A model generated the notes under the pieces. The model worked only from the letters and a program-made list of their open reading frames with translations. It was not told the origin of the DNA and searched no databases. Source: Verrucomicrobiota bacterium (GTDB lineage Bacteria > Verrucomicrobiota > Verrucomicrobiia > Limisphaerales > JADJPG01). Taken from it: a stretch of 64,000 nt of DNA. Where the stretch lies: positions 14,514 through 78,513 of the forward strand of contig JADJPG010000103.1 of assembly GCA_016713365.1 (NCBI GenBank), read 5' to 3'. The stretch's first letter is position 1. Every line of letters starts with the position of its first letter. This document shows, piece after piece, positions 52,884-61,776 of this stretch. A program made the position numbers and the translations under genes.

Positions 52884-54827
52884 GTGACTGGTAGAGGTGG
52901 AAACTCCTCGTCCCCTTGCGTTGGCGATTGCCCGCAAGCGCCCGTGATCACCCAGTTGAACACAGACCGAACCTTGAACTCAAAAGCGCCCGCGGCCCAG
53001 CCTTCGCCCGTCCTCGAATACCTCCAGCAATTGCACACGGAATTCGCGCCCGTCAAAGACGGCAAGGTGGCCACCTACATTCCGGAGCTGGCCAAGGCCA
53101 ACCCCGACTGGTTCGGCATCTCCCTCGTCACGACCAACGGAACCTCCTACGAAGTCGGCGACTCACGGCAACAGTTCACAATCCAATCGATCTCCAAACC
53201 GTTCGTCTACGGACTGGCGCTCGAAGATCACGGACGTCCCCATGTCATCAGCAAAGTCGGCATGGAACCAACCGGCGATGCCTTCAACTCCATCAGTCTC
53301 GAGCCCGGCACCGGGCGTCCGCGCAATCCGATGATCAACGCGGGCGCCATCGCCACCAGTTCGTTGGTCGTCGGCAAAACGGCGCAAGGTCGGTTGCGTC
53401 GCGTGGTGGAAATGATGAGCCGCTACGCCGGACGCGATCTCAGCCTGGACAACGAAGTCTACCGGTCCGAAAGCGAAACAGGACATCGCAACCGCGCGAT
53501 CGGTCACATGCTGCGGAACTTCGACATCCTCACGACGGATCCAATTCCGTCGGTCGAACTTTACTTCAAGCAATGCTCCGTCTCCGTCACCGCGCACGAT
53601 CTGGCGGTGATGGCGGCCACGCTGGCGAATCGCGGCGTGAATCCGATCACCAAGCAGCAGGCCATCCGCGGCGAATACGTCGAGAGCGTGCTCAGCGTGA
53701 TGGGTTCGTGCGGCATGTATGACTACGCCGGCGAATGGATCTACACCATCGGCATGCCGGCCAAGAGCGGAGTCGCGGGCGGCATCATCGCCGTGCTGCC
53801 CGGCCAGCTCGGAGTCGCCGTCTTCTCGCCGCCGCTCGATGCCCGCGGCAACAGCGTGCGCGGCATCAAGGTCTGCGACGCGCTCTCGCGCCATTGCGAC
53901 CTGCACATCCTGAACCGCCCCAATCCAGGCGAGACCGCGATTCGCCTCAAATGCACCGGCGCCGAGCTCAGTTCCAACCGCATTCGCACGCCGGAGGAAA
54001 GCCAGGTGCTGCATCAAGGCGGCAGTCGGATTCACCTATACCAGCTTCAGGGCAATCTCCATTTCGCGACGGCGGAAACGATCGTCCACGACGTGATGTC
54101 GAATCTCGACGGCATTCAGCATCTGATTCTCGATTTCAAGAAAGTGCTGACCGTGAACGAAAGCGCCTGCCGGTTGCTGCATGAGGTGCTGCTTAAGTTC
54201 GCCGCGCTGGATCGGATCATCCTTTTCACCCACGCGGATCACCTGCCGCTGCTCCGGCGCTACATGAAGGTGAAGCTCGGAACGCGTTACTCTGAATTGT
54301 TCCGGTCCGTTCCGGAGAATGATCTCGCCCTCGAATGGAGCGAGAATCGCATCATCGAATCATCCCTGCCAACCCGGAAGGATGACCGCCCCGTGACGCG
54401 CGGCCACTACGAGCTCTTCAAGAACTTCTCGGCGAATGACCTCATCGCGATCGCTCCCCTGCTCCAGCGACGGACCTATCAGCAGGGCGAGACGATCATC
54501 AACGCAGGCGATGACGCAGATGAACTCTACTTTCTCGCGCGCGGCGGCGTAAGCGTGTTCGTGCCCCTCGAAGGCGGCGGCCGGAAACGCCTTGCCACCT
54601 TCACACGCGGCATGGTTTTTGGCGAAATGGCTGTCATTGACCGCGCGCCACGTTCCGCCATGATCGTCGCCGACACGGAAGTCACCTGCGATGTGCTGAG
54701 CACGGCCAATTTTGACGGGCTGGGCACCACGCATCCGGAGCTGAAGATCAAGCTATTGGAAAACCTTTGCCTGGTCTTGTGCCGGCGGTTGCGGATGGTA
54801 AACCGAAAGCTGTCGGTGTTCGACTGA
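52884..54827 (+). CDS. glsA: Glutaminase fused to STAS and cyclic-nucleotide-binding domains
   Basis: About 647 aa if the GTG at 52884 is used; a GTG at 52947 is an alternative. Domain 1 (about 45-350) is a serine-dependent glutaminase: FTIQSISKPFVYGLAL (Ser102 and Lys105), NAGAIATSSLV, VTAHDLAVMAATLANRG and SGVAGGIIAVLPGQLG. Domain 2 (about 370-480) is a STAS fold (HLILDFKKVLTVNESACRLL). Domain 3 (about 510-640) is a cNMP-binding fold (AGDDADELYFLARGGVSVFV, GMVFGEMAVIDRAPRSAM). Glutamine is hydrolysed to glutamate and ammonia, perhaps under control of a cyclic nucleotide. A nucleotide cyclase lies about 5 kb downstream. Confidence 0.88.
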   Translation: MTGRGGNSSSPCVGDCPQAPVITQLNTDRTLNSKAPAAQPSPVLEYLQQLHTEFAPVKDGKVATYIPELAKANPDWFGISLVTTNGTSYEVGDSRQQFTIQSISKPFVYGLALEDHGRPHVISKVGMEPTGDAFNSISLEPGTGRPRNPMINAGAIATSSLVVGKTAQGRLRRVVEMMSRYAGRDLSLDNEVYRSESETGHRNRAIGHMLRNFDILTTDPIPSVELYFKQCSVSVTAHDLAVMAATLANRGVNPITKQQAIRGEYVESVLSVMGSCGMYDYAGEWIYTIGMPAKSGVAGGIIAVLPGQLGVAVFSPPLDARGNSVRGIKVCDALSRHCDLHILNRPNPGETAIRLKCTGAELSSNRIRTPEESQVLHQGGSRIHLYQLQGNLHFATAETIVHDVMSNLDGIQHLILDFKKVLTVNESACRLLHEVLLKFAALDRIILFTHADHLPLLRRYMKVKLGTRYSELFRSVPENDLALEWSENRIIESSLPTRKDDRPVTRGHYELFKNFSANDLIAIAPLLQRRTYQQGETIINAGDDADELYFLARGGVSVFVPLEGGGRKRLATFTRGMVFGEMAVIDRAPRSAMIVADTEVTCDVLSTANFDGLGTTHPELKIKLLENLCLVLCRRLRMVNRKLSVFD

Positions 54828-55032
54828 CACCCGGCCCGCCGTTTCGCCAGGCCGGTTCCGCAGAAATAGAGTCGTCAAGGAGGACGCTCAAAACGCCTGA
54901 AATTGTCCCGTTCGGGGCAGTTTCGGATTGTATTGAAGCGCGAGTTTGGTCACGCTGTCGTGTCCGAAGCATTTCGCTCTTCCACCGAAATAATGCCGTT
55001 CTGAAACGACTTTGGACGACCCCGTTTGCGCC

Positions 55033-58000
55033 ATGAAGTACGACGTATCGCACCGCAAGAGTTGGTTTGAGATTCTGACTCTGTGCCTCGCCAGCTGGCT
55101 GGCGGCATCCCACCACGCCGGCGCCGCGAGCGCCACCCTCTGGCAGGCACGAAATGGGTCCGTGAACGCACCCGTCCGTCCCGTCGAGTGGGCCAAGGGA
55201 AATTCCGGCCCCGCCAATTCCCACTATGTCGAGGGTTACTCCGTCCCCTACCGGATGGTCATCGCCGGGCTGACCAATGGTCCGCACACCCTCGTCATCG
55301 AGTGGGACACGTTGCACAAAGGCAAACACGCCTTCGACTACATCACGCACTATCAACGACTGGAGCCGCACGACTTGATCGGCAACCACACGGCTGGGGA
55401 GATCGTGAATCCGCTCGGCGGACTCGCCGAGACTTTTGGTGAACCAACAACCTTTCCCATTCCCGCACCGTCACCAGCTTCCGGCTCAGCCGCCGGCCAG
55501 CCCACCGCCAGTTTCGAAAGCCTCCCGGCGAACGAACGCTTGATGACGATCTGGAACGGTTCCATCACTGGCATCAGCTATCTGTCGGAGGACCTGGTCA
55601 ATGGCGAAGTGGGAACCACCCGCCTACAAATCAATTTCGTCGCCACGAACGAGAACGTCGTCATCGCGTGGGGCGGGCACATCGCTTCTAAACTCGACTG
55701 GGGCTCCGGCAATTCCGCCGTCGACATCTGGGGCGCGCCGTATCACATGCGCAAGATTTCGCTCAACGGAACAGGCGGCAATCAGGACCGCTCCGTGCAG
55801 GCGCTCGCCATTAAGTCCCCGCCGATCGTCGCCCTCAGCGGCGCGACGACCGTTTGTGCGCGCGGAACGAACATCTTCCACCTCACGACCGACACCAAGG
55901 ACGACACCGCAACATTCGCGTGGACCATTGGCGAGAATTCGGCCGGCGCGCGAATCGTCGGCGCCACGAACGAAACCTCCGTCGCGATCGTTGCCGAATC
56001 CGCCGGAACATTTTCCCTGCACGCCACGGTGTTCTCCAACGGTTCCAAAGGAACCGCCTCGGCTACAGTGATCGTCACCCCAGCCACGACCATTTCCTCG
56101 CTCGCGGACTTGAGCGCCTGCCCGAACACCGCCGTCGATTTTTCTATCACCACGGAAGGCACCGCGCCCTTCCGCTACCAGTGGAGCAAGGACGGAGTCG
56201 TTCTCGCGGATGCGACCAACAGCTCGCTCGCCCTGCCATCTGTCACCGCAAGCGATGCCGGCGTCTACTGCGTCGAAGTCATCGGTGAATGCGGATCGGC
56301 GACCACATGCTCGACGTTGACGATCGAGCCGCCGCTGATTCTCACCGGTCCGGCGGATGCGACGGTGGAATGCTACGGCGACGTTCCTGCGCCCGACATT
56401 AATCTCGTCCAAGCGGCGAGCAGTTCCGGCCCCGCAACGATCCTTCACCTTGGCGACTGGCCGCAGACAAACGGAGGGATCGTGACGATCGCGCGCATCT
56501 ACGAAGCAGTCGATTCGTGCGCCAGCCCTGTGCAGTGGCTCCAGCAAATCATCGTCGCCGACACCATGGCCCCGACCATCGTTTGCCCAGCTGATCTCGC
56601 CGTCGTGGAGGACGCGCCGGCGTCTGGCGTTGCGTCCGTGTCATTTTCCACCCCGGCTGGCTCTGACAATTGCGATGCCAGCCCCGCCGTCAGCTGCGAA
56701 CCCGCCTCCGGCGCCGCCTTCCCGGTGGGCGAAACGATCGTGCTCTGCACCGTCATCGATGCCTCGGCGAACACCAACGCCTGTTCGTTCCGCGTCCACG
56801 TCGTTCCACAACGCATCGTCGCGAACAGCACGGGCGATTCCGGTCCGGGAACCCTTCGTCAGGCGATGCTCGACGCCAACTCAGCGCCAGGCTCGAACGT
56901 CATCGCGTTCGCGTTCACGGGTGGCGCTCCGTACGTGATCCATCTGCAATCGCCGCTACCTCCCATCACCGATCCCCTCACCATTGATGGCTGGTCCCAA
57001 ATCGAGTTCCGCGGACAACCGGTCATCGAACTCGACGGCACGAACGTCATCTCCGCTGCCGGAGAAGCTCCATTGGTCGAGGGTCTTCATCTCACCTCGT
57101 TCAACAGCGAAGTGCGCGGCCTGACCCTGAACGGATTCGACGTCGGCATCGTCATCTCCGGAGGCGGCGGGAACATCATTCAAGGCAACTTCATCGGCAC
57201 CGACAGCTTAGGCGCCACGGCCATCAGCAACCGCAGCGATGGCATCCGCATTCACTCGGCCGGGAATCTCGTGGGTGGCGAAACCGCCGCCGCTCGGAAC
57301 GTCATCTCCGGAAACGGCGGCTTCGGCGTGGTCATCGACGGCAGCAACGCCGTCAGCAACGTCATCGCCGGCAATCTCATCGGCATCGCGGATCAAACCC
57401 TCGCGCCGCTCGGCAACGCGCTCGGTGGCGTTGCGCTCCGCAACGGCGCGGCGAACAACCTGATCGGCACCGGCAACATCATCGCGTTCAACGGCGGCAA
57501 CGGCGTGCTGCTTGAAGCGACGGCCGGGACGGGAAACGCCATTCGCGGCAACAGCATTTACTCCAACGGCGCGCTGGGAATCGATCTCGGCGGCGACGGT
57601 GACACGCCGAACGACGACGACGATTCGGATACCGGCCCGAACGAATTCCAAAACGCACCCGTCCTTGCGTTCGCTCAAATCGCGGGTGAAACGACCGTCG
57701 TCGCCGGAACCGTGAGAGGCCATCCGAACGCGACTTACCAGATCGATTTCTACCTCGGCGCCACCAATGCCTCCGGCGGATTTGGCGGCGGCGAAACCTA
57801 TCTCGGTTTGACCACGGTCACGGCGGATACCAATGGTCTCGCCACGTTCAACGCGACGCTGGCCGTAGCGGTTCCAGTCGAACGACTCATCACCGCGACG
57901 GCGACGGACGCGGACAACAACACTTCCGAATTCTCGCTCCCGGCCCAGGTTTTCGGCGCACCCATCATCGTCGAGCAACCCATCGGCGGCCCCATCAACC

Positions 58001-59652
58001 CCGGCGAGTCGTTCACGCTCTGCGTTTCCGCGACCGGCAGCAATCCGCTGACGTATCAATGGCGGTTGAACGGCGCGAACATTCCCGACGCTACGAACTC
58101 ATGCTTCACGGTGGAGAACGCGCAACTCACCGACGGCGGCAGCTACACCGTCGTGGTGGCCAATGACCTCGGCGTGGCCACGAGCGAACCGGCCGTGCTG
58201 CGATTGATTCTTCCTCCCGTCGCCGTCGCGGATAACTTCGCTGATCGCGTCCCGCTGCCGGGCACGAACGGCCTTGTAGCATGGAACAACAATCACGCCA
58301 CGCTGGAACCCGGCGAACCGAACCACGCCGGCAAGCCGGGCGGCCGGTCGATCTGGTATTCGTGGACGGCGCCCACCACCGGCATCGCCACCTTCAGCGC
58401 CATTGGCAGCGCGTTCGACACCCTGCTCGCCGTTTACACCGGCAACTCGGTCAGCAACCTCACGCTCATCGAGAGTGATGAAGATCGTGGCGGCTTCTTC
58501 ACCAGTATCCTGCGCTTCAACGCCATTGCGGGCACCGAGTATCAAATCGCGATCGACGGCTTCGGCGGCGCGTCAGGTGAATTCGTCTTCGGCTGGCAGT
58601 TTGAGCCGACGCTGGATCTGCTGCCCGTCATCGCCAAGCCGCCCGTGAGCGAAACTGTTCTCGCCGGCGACACCGTCACCTTCTCCGTCAATGCCGTGCC
58701 CGGTTGCGCCGACGACGAAAAGGGCTGCGAAGAGGATGACAAAGACGACAAGAAGAAGACTCGCATCACCTACCAATGGTTCTTCAACGGCGAACCCATC
58801 CCCGGCGCCACTCGCACGACCTTGACCATCACGAACGTGCAGGAAGTAAACGTCGGCACCTACACCGTGCGCATCACGACCGGAAAGCAGACGATCGAAA
58901 CTCAACCGGTCAGTCTCCAACTCAACGAATCCGGTCCCGGCCTGCAACGTGTGCAGGCGAAGGACAAGTTCCTCGACGCCGCCACTTCCACTCCGCTCAG
59001 CCTGGGCACGCCGCAATCGCGAGTTCGCGCCGCGGGAGCACCGGACGACATCGCAATCGCCGCCGCAGCGATAGTTCGCAGCTATACCAGCACGCAAGTT
59101 TTCAGCAGCGCCGGCGGCACCACGTCCGCGGATGAACGTCTGCTCTGCTTCGGCGTCGGTGGCGCGTCTGAATGGTTCGCGGTGGTCACCGAGGAGGACG
59201 GAAGGCTTTACGTGAATACCGACGGCAGTTCCTACGACACCGTCATGGCCGTCTACACCTACGCGCCGACCAACGCCGGTCTCGCGCTGCTCGGTTGCGA
59301 CAACAACAGCGGCAAAGACGGCAGGGACAGCGCCGTGAGCATTCCCGTCAGTGCCGGCCAGACGAACTTCATCGTCATTGACGGGTTCAACGGCGCCTCC
59401 GGCGTCGCCCGCCTCCAATGCACGCTGGTGACTCCCGGGAAACTCACCCCGGTCGGCATCACGGCGCAGAAGACGTTCCGCCTGCGCTTGACCGGTCAAC
59501 CCGCCATGCGTTTCACGCTCCAAGGATCGACCAACTTCGTGAACTGGACCTCCCTCACCACCAACACGTCTTCGAGCGGATTGTTCGAGTTCACCGACCC
59601 GCGCTCCACAAACGGACCGTTCCGTTTCTACCGAGCGCTGATGCTGCCGTAG
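55033..59652 (+). CDS. Giant secreted Ig-like / beta-helix surface protein
   Basis: About 1539 aa with a signal peptide (start ATG at 55033; LTLCLASWLAASHHAGAASA). In order: an N-terminal domain (LWQARNGSVNAPVRPVEWAK, GLTNGPHTLVIEWDT); Ig-like repeats (YQWSKDGVVLADATNSSLAL); a HYR-type segment; a right-handed beta-helix (NVISGNGGFGVVIDGSNAVS); more Ig repeats; and two jelly-roll segments of the type SIWYSWTAPTTGIATFSAIG. An acidic/lysine insert (CEEDDKDDKKK) sits near residue 1235. It ends TLQGSTNFVNWTSLTTNT and has no PEP-CTERM or VPDSG tail. It probably binds carbohydrates or surfaces. Confidence 0.8.
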   Translation: MKYDVSHRKSWFEILTLCLASWLAASHHAGAASATLWQARNGSVNAPVRPVEWAKGNSGPANSHYVEGYSVPYRMVIAGLTNGPHTLVIEWDTLHKGKHAFDYITHYQRLEPHDLIGNHTAGEIVNPLGGLAETFGEPTTFPIPAPSPASGSAAGQPTASFESLPANERLMTIWNGSITGISYLSEDLVNGEVGTTRLQINFVATNENVVIAWGGHIASKLDWGSGNSAVDIWGAPYHMRKISLNGTGGNQDRSVQALAIKSPPIVALSGATTVCARGTNIFHLTTDTKDDTATFAWTIGENSAGARIVGATNETSVAIVAESAGTFSLHATVFSNGSKGTASATVIVTPATTISSLADLSACPNTAVDFSITTEGTAPFRYQWSKDGVVLADATNSSLALPSVTASDAGVYCVEVIGECGSATTCSTLTIEPPLILTGPADATVECYGDVPAPDINLVQAASSSGPATILHLGDWPQTNGGIVTIARIYEAVDSCASPVQWLQQIIVADTMAPTIVCPADLAVVEDAPASGVASVSFSTPAGSDNCDASPAVSCEPASGAAFPVGETIVLCTVIDASANTNACSFRVHVVPQRIVANSTGDSGPGTLRQAMLDANSAPGSNVIAFAFTGGAPYVIHLQSPLPPITDPLTIDGWSQIEFRGQPVIELDGTNVISAAGEAPLVEGLHLTSFNSEVRGLTLNGFDVGIVISGGGGNIIQGNFIGTDSLGATAISNRSDGIRIHSAGNLVGGETAAARNVISGNGGFGVVIDGSNAVSNVIAGNLIGIADQTLAPLGNALGGVALRNGAANNLIGTGNIIAFNGGNGVLLEATAGTGNAIRGNSIYSNGALGIDLGGDGDTPNDDDDSDTGPNEFQNAPVLAFAQIAGETTVVAGTVRGHPNATYQIDFYLGATNASGGFGGGETYLGLTTVTADTNGLATFNATLAVAVPVERLITATATDADNNTSEFSLPAQVFGAPIIVEQPIGGPINPGESFTLCVSATGSNPLTYQWRLNGANIPDATNSCFTVENAQLTDGGSYTVVVANDLGVATSEPAVLRLILPPVAVADNFADRVPLPGTNGLVAWNNNHATLEPGEPNHAGKPGGRSIWYSWTAPTTGIATFSAIGSAFDTLLAVYTGNSVSNLTLIESDEDRGGFFTSILRFNAIAGTEYQIAIDGFGGASGEFVFGWQFEPTLDLLPVIAKPPVSETVLAGDTVTFSVNAVPGCADDEKGCEEDDKDDKKKTRITYQWFFNGEPIPGATRTTLTITNVQEVNVGTYTVRITTGKQTIETQPVSLQLNESGPGLQRVQAKDKFLDAATSTPLSLGTPQSRVRAAGAPDDIAIAAAAIVRSYTSTQVFSSAGGTTSADERLLCFGVGGASEWFAVVTEEDGRLYVNTDGSSYDTVMAVYTYAPTNAGLALLGCDNNSGKDGRDSAVSIPVSAGQTNFIVIDGFNGASGVARLQCTLVTPGKLTPVGITAQKTFRLRLTGQPAMRFTLQGSTNFVNWTSLTTNTSSSGLFEFTDPRSTNGPFRFYRALMLP

Positions 59653-59699
59653 TCCTCAAATTTCCTATCGAGACTCGTTGCCGGCCATCGGCTGCCGGT

Positions 59700-61775
59700 T
59701 CACTTTTCGCGCATGATGGTGTGCGTAGCCCAGTCGTCGGCCAGCGTCATTCCCTTCAGCTCTTCCAGCTTCGCGAGGTAGAAGCGGGACGGTCCGTCAC
59801 CCGGCCTCAGCTCCAGCGTTCGCTGGAAGCCCTTCTCCGCGGCATCGAGCTTTCGCCCATGATAATCCTCCAGCGCGTGGGCGAAGGCCTCACGCCAGGG
59901 ACGCGTCGCCTCGGCCTCCTCCGGCCAGCCCACCAATTCAAAAACTCCGATCGGTTTGCCGAATCCCTTCAACTGAAACAGACCGAGCGGCCGCGTCACC
60001 AGTCGATCACCAATCAGTTCCCGGGTCGACTGGCTGATCACGGCATCCGTGCCCAGCACCTTGTTCAAGCCTTCGAGACGCGACCCGAGATTCACGCTCT
60101 CACCGAGCGCGGTGTAATCCACGCGTTCCGCACTCCCGAAGTTTCCCACGCGCGCCGACGCCGTGTGAATGCCGATCCGCGTGCGGAGCGGCTTTCCATC
60201 CACTGACTGCGCCTTTTGATCACGAAACCGCAGCGCCGCCGCACACGCGCGCCACGGATGATCCGCCTGCGGATCCGGCGCGTTCCAGAACGCAAAAATC
60301 GCGTCACCGATGTATTTCGCGATGGTGCCCTCGGTCGGATGAATGCACCGCGAAACCGCCGTCTCAAAGTAATTGTTCATCAACTTCGCCAGCGCATCGG
60401 AGTCGATGTTTCGCGACAGCTCGGTGAAATCCGCAATGTCGGAGAAGAAGATGCTGATGGTCTGCTCCACCGCGCCCGGTTTGAGCAGCTCCGGATTGCC
60501 CGCAAATTTCCGGACCAGCGTGGGCGGTAGGAACCGCGTCAGCGTGTGTTCATACAAGCGCTGCTGGACGTAAAACTGGACGGAGTTGAACAGGATGGAC
60601 CACGCCAGCGCGACGACGACTTGCACGAGAATGATCAACCATGGAAACCAGATGAGCTTCTGGTTGAACAAAACCTGAAAGCCCGCGACCACGACGACGA
60701 GTCCGCCCAATCCCACCACCGTCGCCATGACCGGACGCAATCTCACGAGGCCGAACCCGAAGGCCAATCCCAAAGCCGCAATCAGCACACGCTCCGTCTG
60801 CTGTGACCAGCGGGAAAGCCAGTCACCGCGAAGGAGATTGAGAAACATGGTCGCCTGAATCTCAACTCCGGCGACGAAGATCGCTCCGCGCTCTTTCACC
60901 ATCGAGTTCGACATCCAGTAGGAGAACGGATGCGCGTATTCGTCCTTCCGCTCTCCGGCAAACTTCGTGAACAAACGCGCGCCAATGAAGACCACCTTGT
61001 CGCGAAAGAAACTGTCCTCCACAGCCGTCGCGCTCAGCGCATCCGAGTATCCAACGGATGGCAGGTAGTGCGGAGGGCCGTAGTAATTCACCCAGCGATT
61101 ACCACGCCCGGACTTCGACAGCTGTTCGAAATCCGAAGTTCCGCTGACGAAAGAAGCAGCAGTTCCGCTCAAGCTGGGAATGCCCAAATCGTCGTCCCAC
61201 GCATTCAGCTCGCGCACCACCAAATCCGAATCTGCCAGCACCTCCACAGACCCTGCGCCAGCCGCGTTGGTGTAAAACAGTTCAATCGGAGGAATGCCCT
61301 GACGATCGTTGCGGCCGAACCGGACGAGATCGATTCCCAGGATGACGCGCCCGCTGTCCTTGATCGCCTGCGCCATCTCGACATCCGCGAGCGGATTTCG
61401 CGCATCGGGATCTCCGAAAATAATATCGAAGACAATGGCTTTCGCGCCGGCGGCGGTCAGCCGGTTGATCAAGCGCGCGTGCAGCGTTCTATCCCACGGA
61501 GCATTCAACGGCTGGCCAAGCGCCTTGTGCGACGTCTCATCGAGGTAGACGATCACCGCCTCCTGTGCCCGCACGTCGCCGCGCGCCACCAGTTGAAGCT
61601 CGTAGCTGTGATCGATCAAGCCGCGGCCGACGTTGTAGGTGTGAAGGAGGACGCCAAGTCCGGAAGCCAGCAGCCCACCGAAGACGGCGGCCACCAGGCT
61701 CCGGCTAATCTTCCCGCGCACGCTGGCCAGTTTTATCACGTGTGTCGTCGATTCCGCATCGAGCGGGCGAAACAA
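59700..61775 (-). CDS. CHASE2-domain adenylate/guanylate cyclase
   Basis: A 691-aa membrane cyclase. After one N-terminal helix comes an extracytoplasmic CHASE2 sensor domain (about 45-315, AVIVYLDETSHKALGQPLNA, KAIVFDIIFGDPD, KVVFIGARLFTKFAGERKDE), then three helices and a class III cyclase domain (about 440-610) with metal-binding aspartates in IFFSDIADFTELS and KYIGDAIFAFWNAP. A C-terminal TPR-like tail follows. It starts with TTG one base behind the stop of the upstream barrel gene (TAAATTG), so the two are coupled. Cyclic nucleotide made here could act on the cNMP-domain glutaminase. Confidence 0.88.
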   Translation of the reverse strand: MFRPLDAESTTHVIKLASVRGKISRSLVAAVFGGLLASGLGVLLHTYNVGRGLIDHSYELQLVARGDVRAQEAVIVYLDETSHKALGQPLNAPWDRTLHARLINRLTAAGAKAIVFDIIFGDPDARNPLADVEMAQAIKDSGRVILGIDLVRFGRNDRQGIPPIELFYTNAAGAGSVEVLADSDLVVRELNAWDDDLGIPSLSGTAASFVSGTSDFEQLSKSGRGNRWVNYYGPPHYLPSVGYSDALSATAVEDSFFRDKVVFIGARLFTKFAGERKDEYAHPFSYWMSNSMVKERGAIFVAGVEIQATMFLNLLRGDWLSRWSQQTERVLIAALGLAFGFGLVRLRPVMATVVGLGGLVVVVAGFQVLFNQKLIWFPWLIILVQVVVALAWSILFNSVQFYVQQRLYEHTLTRFLPPTLVRKFAGNPELLKPGAVEQTISIFFSDIADFTELSRNIDSDALAKLMNNYFETAVSRCIHPTEGTIAKYIGDAIFAFWNAPDPQADHPWRACAAALRFRDQKAQSVDGKPLRTRIGIHTASARVGNFGSAERVDYTALGESVNLGSRLEGLNKVLGTDAVISQSTRELIGDRLVTRPLGLFQLKGFGKPIGVFELVGWPEEAEATRPWREAFAHALEDYHGRKLDAAEKGFQRTLELRPGDGPSRFYLAKLEELKGMTLADDWATHTIMREK

Positions 61776-61776
61776 T

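Noticed and set aside
54831..54855. Hairpin CCGGCC/GGCCGG after the glutaminase gene as terminator
   Set aside because: Only a 6-bp stem with a long loop and no T tract; too weak to call.
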